Of a stretch of 64,000 nt of DNA, positions 43,731 to 52,760 are shown in pieces; position 1 is the first letter of the stretch; the number at the start of each line of letters is the position of its first letter. Source of the DNA: JANWWM01 sp046292465. GTDB taxonomy: Bacteria; Bacteroidota; Chlorobiia; Chlorobiales; Thermochlorobacteraceae. The DNA is taken from assembly GCA_046292465.1 (NCBI GenBank), contig JBKBRB010000008.1:1-64000 (forward strand). Reading direction: 5' to 3'. Below the pieces are notes generated by a model, which saw nothing but the letters and a program-made list of their open reading frames with translations, had not been told where the DNA came from and did not search any database. A program made the translations under genes and the position numbers.

Positions 43731-44477
43731 TCAATGGCACGCCTTGTTAAATTTTTTGAGTTTCCAGTAGTTGTAAGGAAGAGGCACAAGAAAGCCGGCA
43801 AGGAGTGCAATTCCCAACGCAATCCAGTAGAAAGGCTCGTGCGGCATAACTGTTCCGCCCGTGAGCAAATAATCTGTTGCGTTCTCTGAAATTTCCATCG
43901 CAAGCATTGAGAGAAAACTCATCGAGAAAGCCGTCTTCAAAGCAAGCGACCAAGGGAATCGCTCGCGCACTTTGAGAATGACGGTTTCAAGCATGACGGA
44001 AGTTGTCAATCCGCACACAATCGCAACGCCCATAATTGCAAACATCGACCACTGCAATCCCACGCTTTGCGCATAAATGATAAAGCCAAAATCGCCAATC
44101 GAGCACCCAATCAAGCAGTTGAGTGTGTTAAACGAGGCGCGTTTCCACTTTGGGGCGTCGAGCCAAAACGGCGTTGGGCTTGACGCAACGGACGAAGCCA
44201 TCGGTGTGCTGACAACCGGAAGCGCGAAAGGCATTGCAGAAATGCTATCTTCTTTCCACTCCGAAAGCGTGTAATCGCCAGCAGATTTCAAGGCACGATT
44301 CAAAGTCGTGAGCGACACCTCGCCTTTAAGCATAAGTGTGGCTTTTGGCGGAAGAAGCGAAACCTTCACCGATTCAACCCCTTCCACCGACTTCAACGCC
44401 GATTCAACCGAGCGGACACAACCTTGACAATGCATGCCGCTTACGGCAAATTCCGTTTGATGTATGGTTTCGGTCAT
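43731..44477 (-). CDS. Heavy-metal-associated domain fused to DUF4396 membrane protein
   Basis: 248 aa from ATG 44477 (a GTG directly precedes it). Residues about 7-70 are an HMA domain with the metal motif SGMHCQGC. The rest is a DUF4396 membrane domain with four helices and the NCLIGCSIGDF motif. HMA-DUF4396 proteins occur next to copper or other soft-metal genes; DUF4396 itself has no proven function but is presumed to move or bind a metal. It is the last gene of a four-gene minus-strand cluster; its stop lies four bases from the convergent gltB stop. Confidence 0.85.
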   Translation of the reverse strand: MTETIHQTEFAVSGMHCQGCVRSVESALKSVEGVESVKVSLLPPKATLMLKGEVSLTTLNRALKSAGDYTLSEWKEDSISAMPFALPVVSTPMASSVASSPTPFWLDAPKWKRASFNTLNCLIGCSIGDFGFIIYAQSVGLQWSMFAIMGVAIVCGLTTSVMLETVILKVRERFPWSLALKTAFSMSFLSMLAMEISENATDYLLTGGTVMPHEPFYWIALGIALLAGFLVPLPYNYWKLKKFNKACH

Positions 44478-44500
44478 CACTCTAAATTCCAGATGAGCAA

Positions 44501-44785
44501 TTAGTGCATCGGTTCTTTTTCGCCGAGAAAGGTTTTGCCGTCGGCACTAATTTTTGCAGAATACTTAGCAGGGTCGGCTTTGAACTTTGGCTCACAGTTG
44601 TCGCAACAAAATCCGTAGGATTTCCCCTCGTATTCAACCGTTTTTGACTTTGGATTAACAGGCTCGCCTGAAACGGGACAGACTTCATTGAACACAGGTT
44701 TTGCCGTAGCTTGTTTTGGCTCATCTTTTTGGCAAGCCGAAAGTGAAACGATGATGATAAACGACAAAATGGAAAGTGTTTTCAT
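44501..44785 (-). CDS. YHS-domain lipoprotein
   Basis: 94 aa. Signal peptide with lipobox LSAC (Cys18). The mature part is a single YHS/TRASH-like metal-binding domain: VCPVSGEPVNPKSKTVEYEG, then YGFCCDNCEPKFKADPAKY, i.e. a Cys-x-S-G...Cys-Cys-x2-Cys set. YHS domains bind copper or other soft metals in periplasmic and membrane proteins. It is 23 bases upstream of the HMA-DUF4396 gene, consistent with one operon for metal handling. Confidence 0.87.
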   Translation of the reverse strand: MKTLSILSFIIIVSLSACQKDEPKQATAKPVFNEVCPVSGEPVNPKSKTVEYEGKSYGFCCDNCEPKFKADPAKYSAKISADGKTFLGEKEPMH

Positions 44786-44804
44786 TGAAAAGAGATGTTT
44801 GAGT

Positions 44805-44841
44805 TAAAATGAAAGCCTGCTTCGCTTTGGAAACAGGCTTC
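44805..44841 (-). terminator. Likely terminator after the cysteine-rich peptide gene
   Basis: Stem AAGCCTG/CAGGCTT (44834-44840 with 44813-44819) followed on the minus strand by CATTTTAAC. The loop is 14 bases, so strength is moderate; it may separate the peptide from the YHS/HMA genes. Confidence 0.55.
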
Positions 44842-44878
44842 CTGATGAAAAAAGTTCAGCGCAAATCTTCAGCGTGAA

Positions 44879-45055
44879 TTATTCACAGCATGAAGCGCAT
44901 TCGGCGCAAGTGGCACAACCCGAAGTGCAGTCGCCACAGGTGCAAACGGTGCAACACACAGTTGCACAGCACGATTGGGCGTCTGAAACTTCCGCCTTTT
45001 GCGGTGCAAAACTGAACAAGAAGAAAATTGCCGAAAAAAGGATAATGGATTTCAT
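44879..45055 (-). CDS. Exported 58-residue peptide with 12 cysteines, metallothionein-like
   Basis: Starts at ATG 45055 (MKSIILFSAIFF); the longer frame to 45124 lacks support. The first 18 residues are a signal peptide; the mature peptide of about 40 residues holds 12 cysteines arranged CC, CC, CxxCxCxxC, CxxC, CxxCC. No transmembrane or enzymatic motif. The spacing resembles metallothioneins and copper-binding peptides. It is encoded with a YHS lipoprotein and an HMA-DUF4396 protein, which points to periplasmic sequestration of a soft metal. This is an inference; similarity to a named family was not recognised. Confidence 0.72.
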   Translation of the reverse strand: MKSIILFSAIFFLFSFAPQKAEVSDAQSCCATVCCTVCTCGDCTSGCATCAECASCCE

Positions 45056-45132
45056 CGTGAAATAGTGTTTAAGTTTAGAATTACGGTTTGAAAAATCAAC
45101 GCACAATCTCGTGCGAAAGAACACCGTGAATC

Positions 45133-45495
45133 CTAAATCAAAAACACTTGTAGGAAGGCTTGTGTCGGTGGCGAATATGCCAAGCAGATGCGATTCGGAA
45201 CGACGAACTCAGAAGAAACAAGGAGCGGAGGAAACTCAACAAACGAAACGAGTTCGGGCGAAGAAATTGAAACTTGTGCGGATTCAAACGACTTTTCGGT
45301 CTTCATCTTTTCTGCATTCACACTGCCGTCGGGGCAACAGTCGTGTGCATCAGTGCAAGCCTTTGGCGTGCTTGGTGCAGAGCAGCACGAGTGCTCCGAA
45401 GAGGCTTGCATCATTGCCGCGCATTGGCAGAGCGGAATGGTGTAAAGCACAAACGAAACGAGGAAAATGAAAATATGTAGCGTGCGTTTTGGCAT
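45133..45495 (-). CDS. Small exported protein with N-terminal cysteine/methionine/histidine cluster
   Basis: 120 aa with signal peptide or anchor (HIFIFLVSFVLYTIPL). It is followed by CQCAAMMQASSEHSCC and CTDAHDCC, a string of soft-metal ligands, then a Ser/Glu-rich linker and a hydrophobic end (RICLAYSPPTQAFLQVFLI). The layout resembles the small uncharacterised proteins that precede copper efflux genes (DUF2946-like), but I cannot assign it. It heads the minus-strand metal cluster, divergent from the M1 peptidase. Confidence 0.68.
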   Translation of the reverse strand: MPKRTLHIFIFLVSFVLYTIPLCQCAAMMQASSEHSCCSAPSTPKACTDAHDCCPDGSVNAEKMKTEKSFESAQVSISSPELVSFVEFPPLLVSSEFVVPNRICLAYSPPTQAFLQVFLI

Positions 45496-45581
45496 CGATT
45501 CAACTCAAAATTTCTTTGAAGATAAAATTTTAATCGAAATTTGCAATAACTTTAACTTTCCTGTATCAAAAATCACATCGC
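45496..45581. promoter_or_regulatory. Divergent promoter region
   Basis: Eighty-six AT-rich bases between the metal cluster (leftward) and the M1 peptidase (rightward). No operator or box is clear enough to name. Confidence 0.35.
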
Positions 45582-47687
45582 ATGAAAACTGCATCTCAAT
45601 CGCTTTCAAAAGCCTGCATCCCATTGCTTTTTCTGATGATTTCCGCCTGCGCCTCGTCCAATACGGCAACAGAAGACGACAAAATGAATCTTGACACAAC
45701 TGCCGATACGGTCTTTGAGCCGATTCAAATTGGCGGCAAGCGTGTGCCGTTTGAGAATGAATCGATGTTTCGTCGGTTTGATTGGATGCTTTCGCCATAT
45801 CGCACGGGGTCGGGTGCGCCATCGCATCTTTACTGGCAAAATCGTGCGGACTATGTCATTTCTGCAAAGATTGACACCGTCGAGCATGGGCTTTCTGGAA
45901 AAGAAACGATTACTTACACGAATAATTCGCCCGATACGCTTTACTATGTGTGGGTTCAGCTCGACCAGAATCTTTCCAATCCCAAAATGCGACCGCGCTT
46001 AATTAAGCAAGCCGACGACCCGACCGAGCCGTCGCTCTTCCGCTCCTCTGAATTTGATGGCGGAATGGAAATCACCGACGTCGAGGTCATCACATTGCAG
46101 TCGGTCAAAAAAGGCAAGCGTGTGGTTTCGTCAAAGAAAACTAAAACGAAAGCCAAGTTCAAAATCAACGATACGATGATGCGTATCGACTTGCCCGAAC
46201 CGCTTGCGCCAAATGGCGGCACAGTGCAACTTGAAATGGCGTGGTCGTTTCCGATTCCATTTACAGGACGCATGGGGCGCGAAGAGTGCAAGCAAGGTTG
46301 GGTATATCAAATTGCGCAGTGGTATCCGCGCATGTGTGTTTATGACGACATTTCGGGGTGGAACACCGACCAATATCTCGGTGCGGGCGAGTTCTACACG
46401 GAATATGGTTCATTTGACGTGAAACTCACCGTTCCAGCCAATCACATTTGTTTGGCGACGGGCACGCTTCAAAATCCAAACGAAGTGCTAACGCCAACGC
46501 TGCGCGAGCGATTAGCCAAAGCCGCTAAAAGCGATGAAACCGTGATGATTATTGCTCGCGACGAAGTCGGCGCGTCATTTACACGTCCAAAACGAACAGG
46601 CGAACTGACTTGGCACTACAAAGCCGATAATGTGCGCGACTTTGCTTTTGCTTCTTCGGCGGCATTTATTTGGGACGCCGCGCAATGGAACGGCATCTTG
46701 GCGCAATCGCTCTATCCCGTCGAGGGACAACAAATGTGGAAAGAATCCACGCAATATGTTCGATTCGCGCTCAAAGAATTTTCCGAAAAGTGGTTTCCCT
46801 ATCCATACAGCACGATGATTAACGTCAACGGCTCGGTGCCGGGCGGAATGGAATATCCGATGATGATTTTCTGCCGCGAGCGGTATAATGATTTTCGGCT
46901 CTTCGCCGTTACACTGCACGAAGTCGGGCACACATGGTTTCCGATGATTGTGCAAAATAACGAGCGGCGATATGCGTGGCTCGACGAAGGCTTGAACTCG
47001 TTTATTTGTTACTACGGCGAAAAAGAAAAATATCCTGAACGCAAGGCAAGACGCGGCGAAGGACGCGACATTGTGCCGTATATGCGCTCCGAAACGCACC
47101 AACCGTTGATGACGCACCCGCACGCCATTCTCAATCTCGGTCAAAATGCTTATGCCAAAACAGCAGCGGCACTGGTTGCCTTGCGCGAAGTGGTGCTCGG
47201 CGAAGAGCGTTTCGATATGGCATTTAAGGAATACATCAAGCGTTGGAAATTCAAACACCCCACGCCCGAAGATTTCTTCCGAACTATTGAAGATGCCGCC
47301 GGTGAAGACTTGGCGTGGTTTTGGCGTGGCTGGTTCTACACAACAGCGCAACTCGACCAATCTGTCGACTCCGTCCACACGCTCGATTCGCTCGATCAAT
47401 ACTACAACCGCATTTTTCTTGTCAATCGTAAAGAGATGGTCATGCCGATTGAAATGGAAATTACTTACGAGGACGGCTCAACCGAGCGGCGCAAGTTGCC
47501 CGTTGAAATCTGGCTACAAGGCAATGTGTTTGTTGCGCCGGTGTGGTCGGAAAAGAAAATCGTCGGCGTTGAGTTAGACCCCGATAAAAAACTGCCTGAT
47601 GTGGATTTGTCCAATAACAAACTCTTTGACCCGAAATACAAACAGACAAATAAAGCCGAACCTAACACAGACGGAGAAAATCCTTGA
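45582..47687 (+). CDS. M1-family (gluzincin) metallopeptidase lipoprotein
   Basis: 701 aa; lipobox ISAC (Cys near residue 23) predicts a lipid anchor. The peptidase has the zinc motif HEVGH (His446, Glu447, His450) followed after 18 residues by the third ligand Glu469 in WLDEGLN, and a GGMEYPM stretch in the place of the GAMEN substrate loop. The N-terminal domain (about 80-300) is the beta-saddle seen in aminopeptidase N. Probably cleaves peptides in the periplasm or at the cell surface. Single-gene unit: terminator downstream. Confidence 0.9.
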   Translation: MKTASQSLSKACIPLLFLMISACASSNTATEDDKMNLDTTADTVFEPIQIGGKRVPFENESMFRRFDWMLSPYRTGSGAPSHLYWQNRADYVISAKIDTVEHGLSGKETITYTNNSPDTLYYVWVQLDQNLSNPKMRPRLIKQADDPTEPSLFRSSEFDGGMEITDVEVITLQSVKKGKRVVSSKKTKTKAKFKINDTMMRIDLPEPLAPNGGTVQLEMAWSFPIPFTGRMGREECKQGWVYQIAQWYPRMCVYDDISGWNTDQYLGAGEFYTEYGSFDVKLTVPANHICLATGTLQNPNEVLTPTLRERLAKAAKSDETVMIIARDEVGASFTRPKRTGELTWHYKADNVRDFAFASSAAFIWDAAQWNGILAQSLYPVEGQQMWKESTQYVRFALKEFSEKWFPYPYSTMINVNGSVPGGMEYPMMIFCRERYNDFRLFAVTLHEVGHTWFPMIVQNNERRYAWLDEGLNSFICYYGEKEKYPERKARRGEGRDIVPYMRSETHQPLMTHPHAILNLGQNAYAKTAAALVALREVVLGEERFDMAFKEYIKRWKFKHPTPEDFFRTIEDAAGEDLAWFWRGWFYTTAQLDQSVDSVHTLDSLDQYYNRIFLVNRKEMVMPIEMEITYEDGSTERRKLPVEIWLQGNVFVAPVWSEKKIVGVELDPDKKLPDVDLSNNKLFDPKYKQTNKAEPNTDGENP

Positions 47688-47946
47688 AAAGTGTGAGAAC
47701 AAAGATTAAGGTGAGCACGATAATCAAGCCATGCCATAAGAAGCGACTCGGGGTTCGGGTCGCTTTTTCGTTAACGGAAAAGTTTGTTGCCGGAAAAGGC
47801 ATTTCTACGACTGTGGCGAAAAAAGTAAGTTTGCGCGTATTTTGTAGCCATATCGCGGATGCGTGAAATAAAGTTCAACAACGAAATGAGTGTAATGCGT
47901 CGCCTGCAACCTTCAACTGCGAAGCCGATTCGCAACGCCAACCTTC
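47688..47946 (+). other. Intergenic region with terminator
   Basis: A 259-base gap. It holds the terminator at 47741-47768 and, presumably, the lptD promoter; a 60-codon open frame crossing the terminator is not considered a gene. Confidence 0.5.
47741..47768 (+). terminator. Rho-independent terminator of the M1 peptidase gene
   Basis: Stem AAGCGACTCG/CGGGTCGCTT (one G-T pair), five-base loop, then TTTTT. Confidence 0.85.
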
Positions 47947-50823
47947 GTGAAAAACGCTGACGTGAGCATAAACTTCCAACAAGTTTTCAAACACAACGAC
48001 AAGACCGCGAAATTGAGAATATGTTGGTTTGTCGGATTGATGCTCATGCAAATGCTTTTTGCGTGTCAAACATCAAAGCCAACAGGCACAGAGCCGAAGC
48101 CGCCAAGCGTTCAGCGATTGGTTGACGCGATGAAAGCCGCCGATTCGCTCCGTCAAGCCGATGCCGATTCGGTCGCGCTCCCGACGCTCACCGATTCTAT
48201 TTTTGCAGCGCGTCTCGATACGGCAACGCTCAAGCCCGAAGCCCTTCCGCCTGTGGCGAATGATGAACTCGATACCATCATCGTCTATACTGCCAAAGAC
48301 TCTATCATTTACGACCTGACGAACAAAACCATGTCGCTCTTTGGCGATGCGAAAATCACCTATCAAGAATTTCGCTTGAACGCGCCGAAAGTTGTTATCG
48401 ACACAAGAGTCAACATTCTCGATGCTGAAAGCAATCGCGACAGTGCTAATAAGCCGATTGATATTCCCAAATTCAGCGATGCAGGCGGCACTTACGACGC
48501 TGTGAAAATGAGCTACAACTTCAAAACCAAACGCGGCAAAATTCGCGAAGTAACCACCGAGCTCGACAACGGCTATTACAGCGGCGAAAACATCAAGCGC
48601 ATGGAAGATGGTGTGTTGAATGTGAAGAACGGACGCTATTACACTTGCAACCATGACCCGCCGCATTACTGGTTTCAATGCGAGAACATGAAACTCATTC
48701 CGGGCGACCGCGTGATTGCGCGACCTGTGGTGATGTATGTCGAAGGCGTGCCGGTGTTTTATTTGCCGTTTGCATTTTTCCTCACGCGAAGCGGCAGACA
48801 ATCGGGAATCATTATGCCACGATACGGACGCGATAACTTTCGCGGATTTTTTCTCGCACAAGGCGGCTACTATTGGGCACTTTCCGATTACTACGATTTG
48901 AGACTTGAAGGCGACGCAGGAACATTCGGCAGTTGGGCAACGCGCGGACGCTTCCGCTATAAAGAACGCTATGACCTTGACGGCTCAATCGAGGGGCAGT
49001 TCGAGCGGCTCGTGCGCGGCGAAATCACCGACCCCGACTACTTCCGAAACGAAAACTGGTATATCAACATTCAACATCAACAGCGATTCGACCCCACCAC
49101 ACAACTGAGCGGAAACTTGCGCTTTGCAGGCGGCAATCAATTCAGCGTCAATTCATTCAACCCCATTGACGCGCTCCAACAACAAGCAACTTCCACGCTT
49201 ACGCTCACCAAAACTTTTGCCGAAGGACAACGAAGCACGACCATCGGCTACAGCCGAAACCAAAATTTGCGCGTTACCGACGTCTCACAAAGCATTACCG
49301 CAAGTTTTTATCAAGCGCGACTCTTTCCGTTCAAAACGCGCAAAAGCACCGACGGCTTCCTGCAACGCATTGCGATTGATTTGCCGAATACAAGCGTGAG
49401 CGGCAACTACAACAACACTGACACAACCTTTTCACGCACGCTCAGCGGCGCGTTTAATTCAACGGTGAGTTATCAATTCTCACCACAGTCGAACTACTTG
49501 CTCTCACAAGGCTTTTCGTTCAATGCGTCGCAGATTTCGCGCACAGGCGTTGAAGATTTATCGGGCGCGTCGCTCACCATGCCGCTCTCGTTCAGCGGAA
49601 CGCTTTTGCGATATTTCAACGCCAACATTGCATTTACCTACAATCAATTTTTCAACGACCGTAGCATCACGCGCTTTTTCAATCCATCAGATTCAACCGT
49701 CGTAACGCAGGTCAATCGTCGCTTAACGCGCTACTACACTTATCAATTTTCAACGGGCGTTCAAACGCGCCTTTACGGAACGCTCTTTACAGGCTTTTTA
49801 GAAAATCTTGTTGGACTTAAAGCCGTGCGTCATACGCTCAACCCAATCATCTCGTATAACTTCAATCCTGACTTCACGCGCGAAGAATTTGGCTACTTCG
49901 GCAGTTATGTTGGTCTGAATGGTGAGCGCGTGCGCTACAATCGATTTGAGGGCGCACTTTTCAGCGGCGTTCCAACCGAAAGCCAATCGCTCAACCTAAA
50001 CATCAACAACATCTTCGAGGCGAAGGTCAAAACCCTTGATACCACAAAAGCCATCGACGACCCTGAACGCAACGAAAAGAAAGTGCAATTCTTAAACGCC
50101 AGCGTGAGCACGGCTTACAACTTCGCCGCACGCGACGGATTTAATTGGTCAAATGTCAATCTCTCGGCAAACAGCACCACGATTCCGAACCTTTCGCTCA
50201 ATGCGAGTGCGTCATTTACGTTTTATGGCTTCAACGATAGCACGGGCGCGACGATTCCTGTTTTGAACCGCAAGCAAGGCGGCGGCGTGTTACGGTTTCT
50301 CACAGGCAACCTGCAACTTTCAACGGGCTTTCGCGGCGAGCGCAAACAAAATCCCAATAGGCTCATTCAGCAAGATTCAGCAAGGCTTTTGGGACAACAG
50401 CAACAGCAAATGCAAAACCAAATCGGCGTAGCAGGATTGCCACAAACCGACTTTCGCTCGCTCGGTCAAAATGTCGATTTCGATGTGCCGTGGGATTTGA
50501 ACTTTGCCGTCAACATTCAAGCCAATCGGCAAAATCCCTTGTTGCCTGTGCAATACGACGCACAACTTTCGGCAAACGGTGGCATTTCAATTACGCCGAA
50601 TTGGCAACTGCGCGGAAGCCTGACGTATCTCTTCAAACAACGTCAATTTGTCGCGCCGCAAATTTCCATCAATCGCGATTTGCATTGTTGGACGATGAGT
50701 TTTCAGTGGACGCCTGTCGGGCAGTTCCGCAGTTACTTCTTCACGCTTCAAGTGAAAGCCCCACAACTGCGCGACATTCGAATCGAGCAAAACGAGCCTT
50801 CGCAAAATCTTTTCGGTGATTAG
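47947..50823 (+). CDS. lptD: LPS-assembly outer-membrane protein LptD-like
   Basis: 958 aa. Residues about 110-230 are an OstA/LptA-like jellyroll (MSLFGDAKITYQEFRLNAPK, then SGENIKRMEDGVLNVKNGRY and CNHDPPHYWF). Next comes the VPVFYLPFAFFLTRSGRQSG segment that is strongly typical of LptD, and then a long beta-barrel to the C-terminus. It inserts lipopolysaccharide into the outer leaflet. The frame begins at GTG 47947; the export signal is the LRICWFVGLMLMQMLFAC stretch, which has a lipobox-like end, so the true start could be slightly later. The stop overlaps the convergent TPR gene by four bases. Confidence 0.88.
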   Translation: MKNADVSINFQQVFKHNDKTAKLRICWFVGLMLMQMLFACQTSKPTGTEPKPPSVQRLVDAMKAADSLRQADADSVALPTLTDSIFAARLDTATLKPEALPPVANDELDTIIVYTAKDSIIYDLTNKTMSLFGDAKITYQEFRLNAPKVVIDTRVNILDAESNRDSANKPIDIPKFSDAGGTYDAVKMSYNFKTKRGKIREVTTELDNGYYSGENIKRMEDGVLNVKNGRYYTCNHDPPHYWFQCENMKLIPGDRVIARPVVMYVEGVPVFYLPFAFFLTRSGRQSGIIMPRYGRDNFRGFFLAQGGYYWALSDYYDLRLEGDAGTFGSWATRGRFRYKERYDLDGSIEGQFERLVRGEITDPDYFRNENWYINIQHQQRFDPTTQLSGNLRFAGGNQFSVNSFNPIDALQQQATSTLTLTKTFAEGQRSTTIGYSRNQNLRVTDVSQSITASFYQARLFPFKTRKSTDGFLQRIAIDLPNTSVSGNYNNTDTTFSRTLSGAFNSTVSYQFSPQSNYLLSQGFSFNASQISRTGVEDLSGASLTMPLSFSGTLLRYFNANIAFTYNQFFNDRSITRFFNPSDSTVVTQVNRRLTRYYTYQFSTGVQTRLYGTLFTGFLENLVGLKAVRHTLNPIISYNFNPDFTREEFGYFGSYVGLNGERVRYNRFEGALFSGVPTESQSLNLNINNIFEAKVKTLDTTKAIDDPERNEKKVQFLNASVSTAYNFAARDGFNWSNVNLSANSTTIPNLSLNASASFTFYGFNDSTGATIPVLNRKQGGGVLRFLTGNLQLSTGFRGERKQNPNRLIQQDSARLLGQQQQQMQNQIGVAGLPQTDFRSLGQNVDFDVPWDLNFAVNIQANRQNPLLPVQYDAQLSANGGISITPNWQLRGSLTYLFKQRQFVAPQISINRDLHCWTMSFQWTPVGQFRSYFFTLQVKAPQLRDIRIEQNEPSQNLFGD

Positions 50824-51764
50824 GATTCAGGCGGAAAGCGGCGCGGGAGCGAGGGATTTTTCGCATACAACTCCCCTAAAGCCAAATAAGTGAGAATTTC
50901 GCCGAAACGGTCTTTGATTTTCAGGCGAAGAATCAAACTTTGCCAATGATGCTCAAATGCAGTTTGAACATCGCCTAAATAGTGATAGCATCGTCCAATA
51001 ATGTTCAAGGAAAGAGCCGTGCCGTAGCCATCGTTTAATTGTTCGTGAATGGAAAGGCTTTCTTTGGCGAAGGTCAGAGCCGTGTGGTAATCGGACATAT
51101 CGGAATAAATGTTGGCGATGTTGTTGAGCGACATGGCAATGCCGCTAACCTCGTTGATGCGGCGGCGAATGTTCAAACTTTCCTCGTGCACTTCAAGGGC
51201 GGATTTAAGGTCGTGAGTGGTGCGAAAAACAACGCCGATATTGTTGAGTGCCATTGCAATTCCTGATGAATCGCCAACAAGGCGCACCTGCGCTAAACTG
51301 ATTTGATAATACTCCGTTGCTTTGAGGTAATCGCCCAAGTTGAAGAAGACATTGGCAATCGTGTTTGCCGCGCGTCCGAGCAGTTTTGCGTCTTGATGCG
51401 CTTCGGCAAGAGCATAACTTTTTTGAAGGAGCGGAAGGGCATCGGAAAAGTTAGAAAGGTAATACTTCGCAAGGGCGAAAAAGTAATAAGCATCGGCGGC
51501 ATAGCGATACGGAGTCGAGTTCGTTAAAAGTGCGACCGCAAGCGTGCTGACTTGTTCGGCTTCCTGAAATTGAGACAGCCGAGAAAGACAAAGTGAAAGT
51601 CCGTTATATGCACGAATCAAGAAGAGAGCGCGAGTAGAAGTATCGGGCAATGCCGAAATGTGTGATAGAGCGTCACGGAACATAGATTCAGAAACATCGA
51701 GCGCGTTATTGCGCATGGTTTCAAATGCTAAAACGAGCGACTGTTCAAGTTCAAGTTCGGTCAT
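50820..51764 (-). CDS. TPR-repeat protein
   Basis: 314 aa made almost entirely of tetratricopeptide repeats, about seven, with the 40-residue spacing of the Kinesin-light-chain/TPR_12 type (GIAMALNNIGVVFRTTHDLK, GIAMSLNNIANIYSDMSDYH, GTALSLNIIGRCYHYLGDVQ). Such arrays often precede a cyclase or histidine kinase domain, but here the protein ends after the repeats. No signal peptide. It follows hemC on the opposite side of a 42-base gap with the same orientation, i.e. it lies downstream of hemC. Confidence 0.85.
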   Translation of the reverse strand: MTELELEQSLVLAFETMRNNALDVSESMFRDALSHISALPDTSTRALFLIRAYNGLSLCLSRLSQFQEAEQVSTLAVALLTNSTPYRYAADAYYFFALAKYYLSNFSDALPLLQKSYALAEAHQDAKLLGRAANTIANVFFNLGDYLKATEYYQISLAQVRLVGDSSGIAMALNNIGVVFRTTHDLKSALEVHEESLNIRRRINEVSGIAMSLNNIANIYSDMSDYHTALTFAKESLSIHEQLNDGYGTALSLNIIGRCYHYLGDVQTAFEHHWQSLILRLKIKDRFGEILTYLALGELYAKNPSLPRRFPPES

Positions 51765-51806
51765 GTTTTGGAATGAATGACGATGTGCAGCTGGCAGATA
51801 AACTTT

Positions 51807-52760
51807 TCATGATTCTCTCGACAGGTTGCGAATCGCGCTCAAAATTTTATCCCCCCCTTGTTGGCGCAAGCGTTCCGCAAGTTCAATGCCTGTGGCTTCG
51901 GCTTGCGCAACCGTCGTAATCTTTGACTTGACGATTGTTTCGCGGAGCGTCTCTTTGCCGTCAAGCGAACCAACGAAAGCCGAAAGGGTAAATTGTCCGT
52001 CTGCAAACGTAGCGAATGCGCCAATCGGGATTTGGCAACCGCCTTCGAGTGAGCGGAGCAAACTGCGTTCGGCTTTGGTGGCAAGTTCGGTCTCGAGGTC
52101 GTTGAGTCGCTGAACCATGCTGATGATGTCGGTGTCGCCGTCGCGAGTTTCAATGCCGAGCGCGCCTTGCCCAACAGCAGGCAAGATGAGCTCGTGCGAA
52201 AGAATTTCAGAAATGTGCGCGTCTAACGCTAAACGATGAACGCCTGCAAAGGCAAGAAGCATGGCGTCGAGATTGCTTTCAAAAAATTTTTTGAAGCGCG
52301 TGTTAAGATTGCCGCGAATGTCGTGGATTTCAAGGTCAGGGCGAAGCGCAAGCACTTGGGAGCGTCGGCGCAAACTGCCTGTTGCAAGTTTAGCGTTTTC
52401 GGGAAGCGTGAGTAAAGTTGTTGGACTTTTGGAAATGAGCACGTCGCGTGTGTCTTCGCGCTTGGTGATGGCAGAAATCGCAAGTCCGTCGGGCGTTTGT
52501 GTGGGAAGGTCTTTGAGGCTATGAACGGCAAGGTCGATGTCGCCGCGAAGCAAGGCATGCTCGATTTCGCGTGTGAAAAGCCCCTTGTCGCCGATTTTGG
52601 AAAGGGGAGAGTCTAAAATTTTATCGCCTGTGGTTTGAATATGTTGGAGCACAAACTGACGGTCGGGAAAGTGCTGTTCGAGTGCCGCTTTGACAAATTC
52701 GGCTTGCCAGAGCGCGAGCGGACTTTTGCGCGTGCCAATGACGACGGTGTTAGGTTTCAT
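51807..52760 (-). CDS. hemC: Hydroxymethylbilane synthase (porphobilinogen deaminase)
   Basis: Polymerises four porphobilinogen units in tetrapyrrole synthesis. 317 aa from ATG 52760 (MKPNTVVIGTRKS), overlapping the Fur-family gene stop as ATGA. Visible motifs: GTRKSPLALWQ, VHSLKDLPT, TGSLRRRSQ, RGNLNTRF and the dipyrromethane-attachment Cys in EGGCQIPIGAFA. Coupling to a Fur-type repressor gene fits iron- or haem-linked control. The next tetrapyrrole genes are not adjacent. Confidence 0.96.
   Translation of the reverse strand: MKPNTVVIGTRKSPLALWQAEFVKAALEQHFPDRQFVLQHIQTTGDKILDSPLSKIGDKGLFTREIEHALLRGDIDLAVHSLKDLPTQTPDGLAISAITKREDTRDVLISKSPTTLLTLPENAKLATGSLRRRSQVLALRPDLEIHDIRGNLNTRFKKFFESNLDAMLLAFAGVHRLALDAHISEILSHELILPAVGQGALGIETRDGDTDIISMVQRLNDLETELATKAERSLLRSLEGGCQIPIGAFATFADGQFTLSAFVGSLDGKETLRETIVKSKITTVAQAEATGIELAERLRQQGGDKILSAIRNLSRES

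Noticed and set aside
43199..43903. 234-codon minus-strand frame at the gltB end
   Set aside because: Antisense to the gltB beta-helix domain; no start context or similarity.
46575..47399. 274-codon minus-strand frame
   Set aside because: Antisense to the M1 peptidase zinc-binding domain; no domain features.
47684..47866. 60-codon frame after the M1 peptidase gene
   Set aside because: It crosses a strong terminator and has no similarity or ribosome site.
48073..48861. 262-codon minus-strand frame inside lptD
   Set aside because: Opposite the conserved OstA-like domain of lptD; no features.
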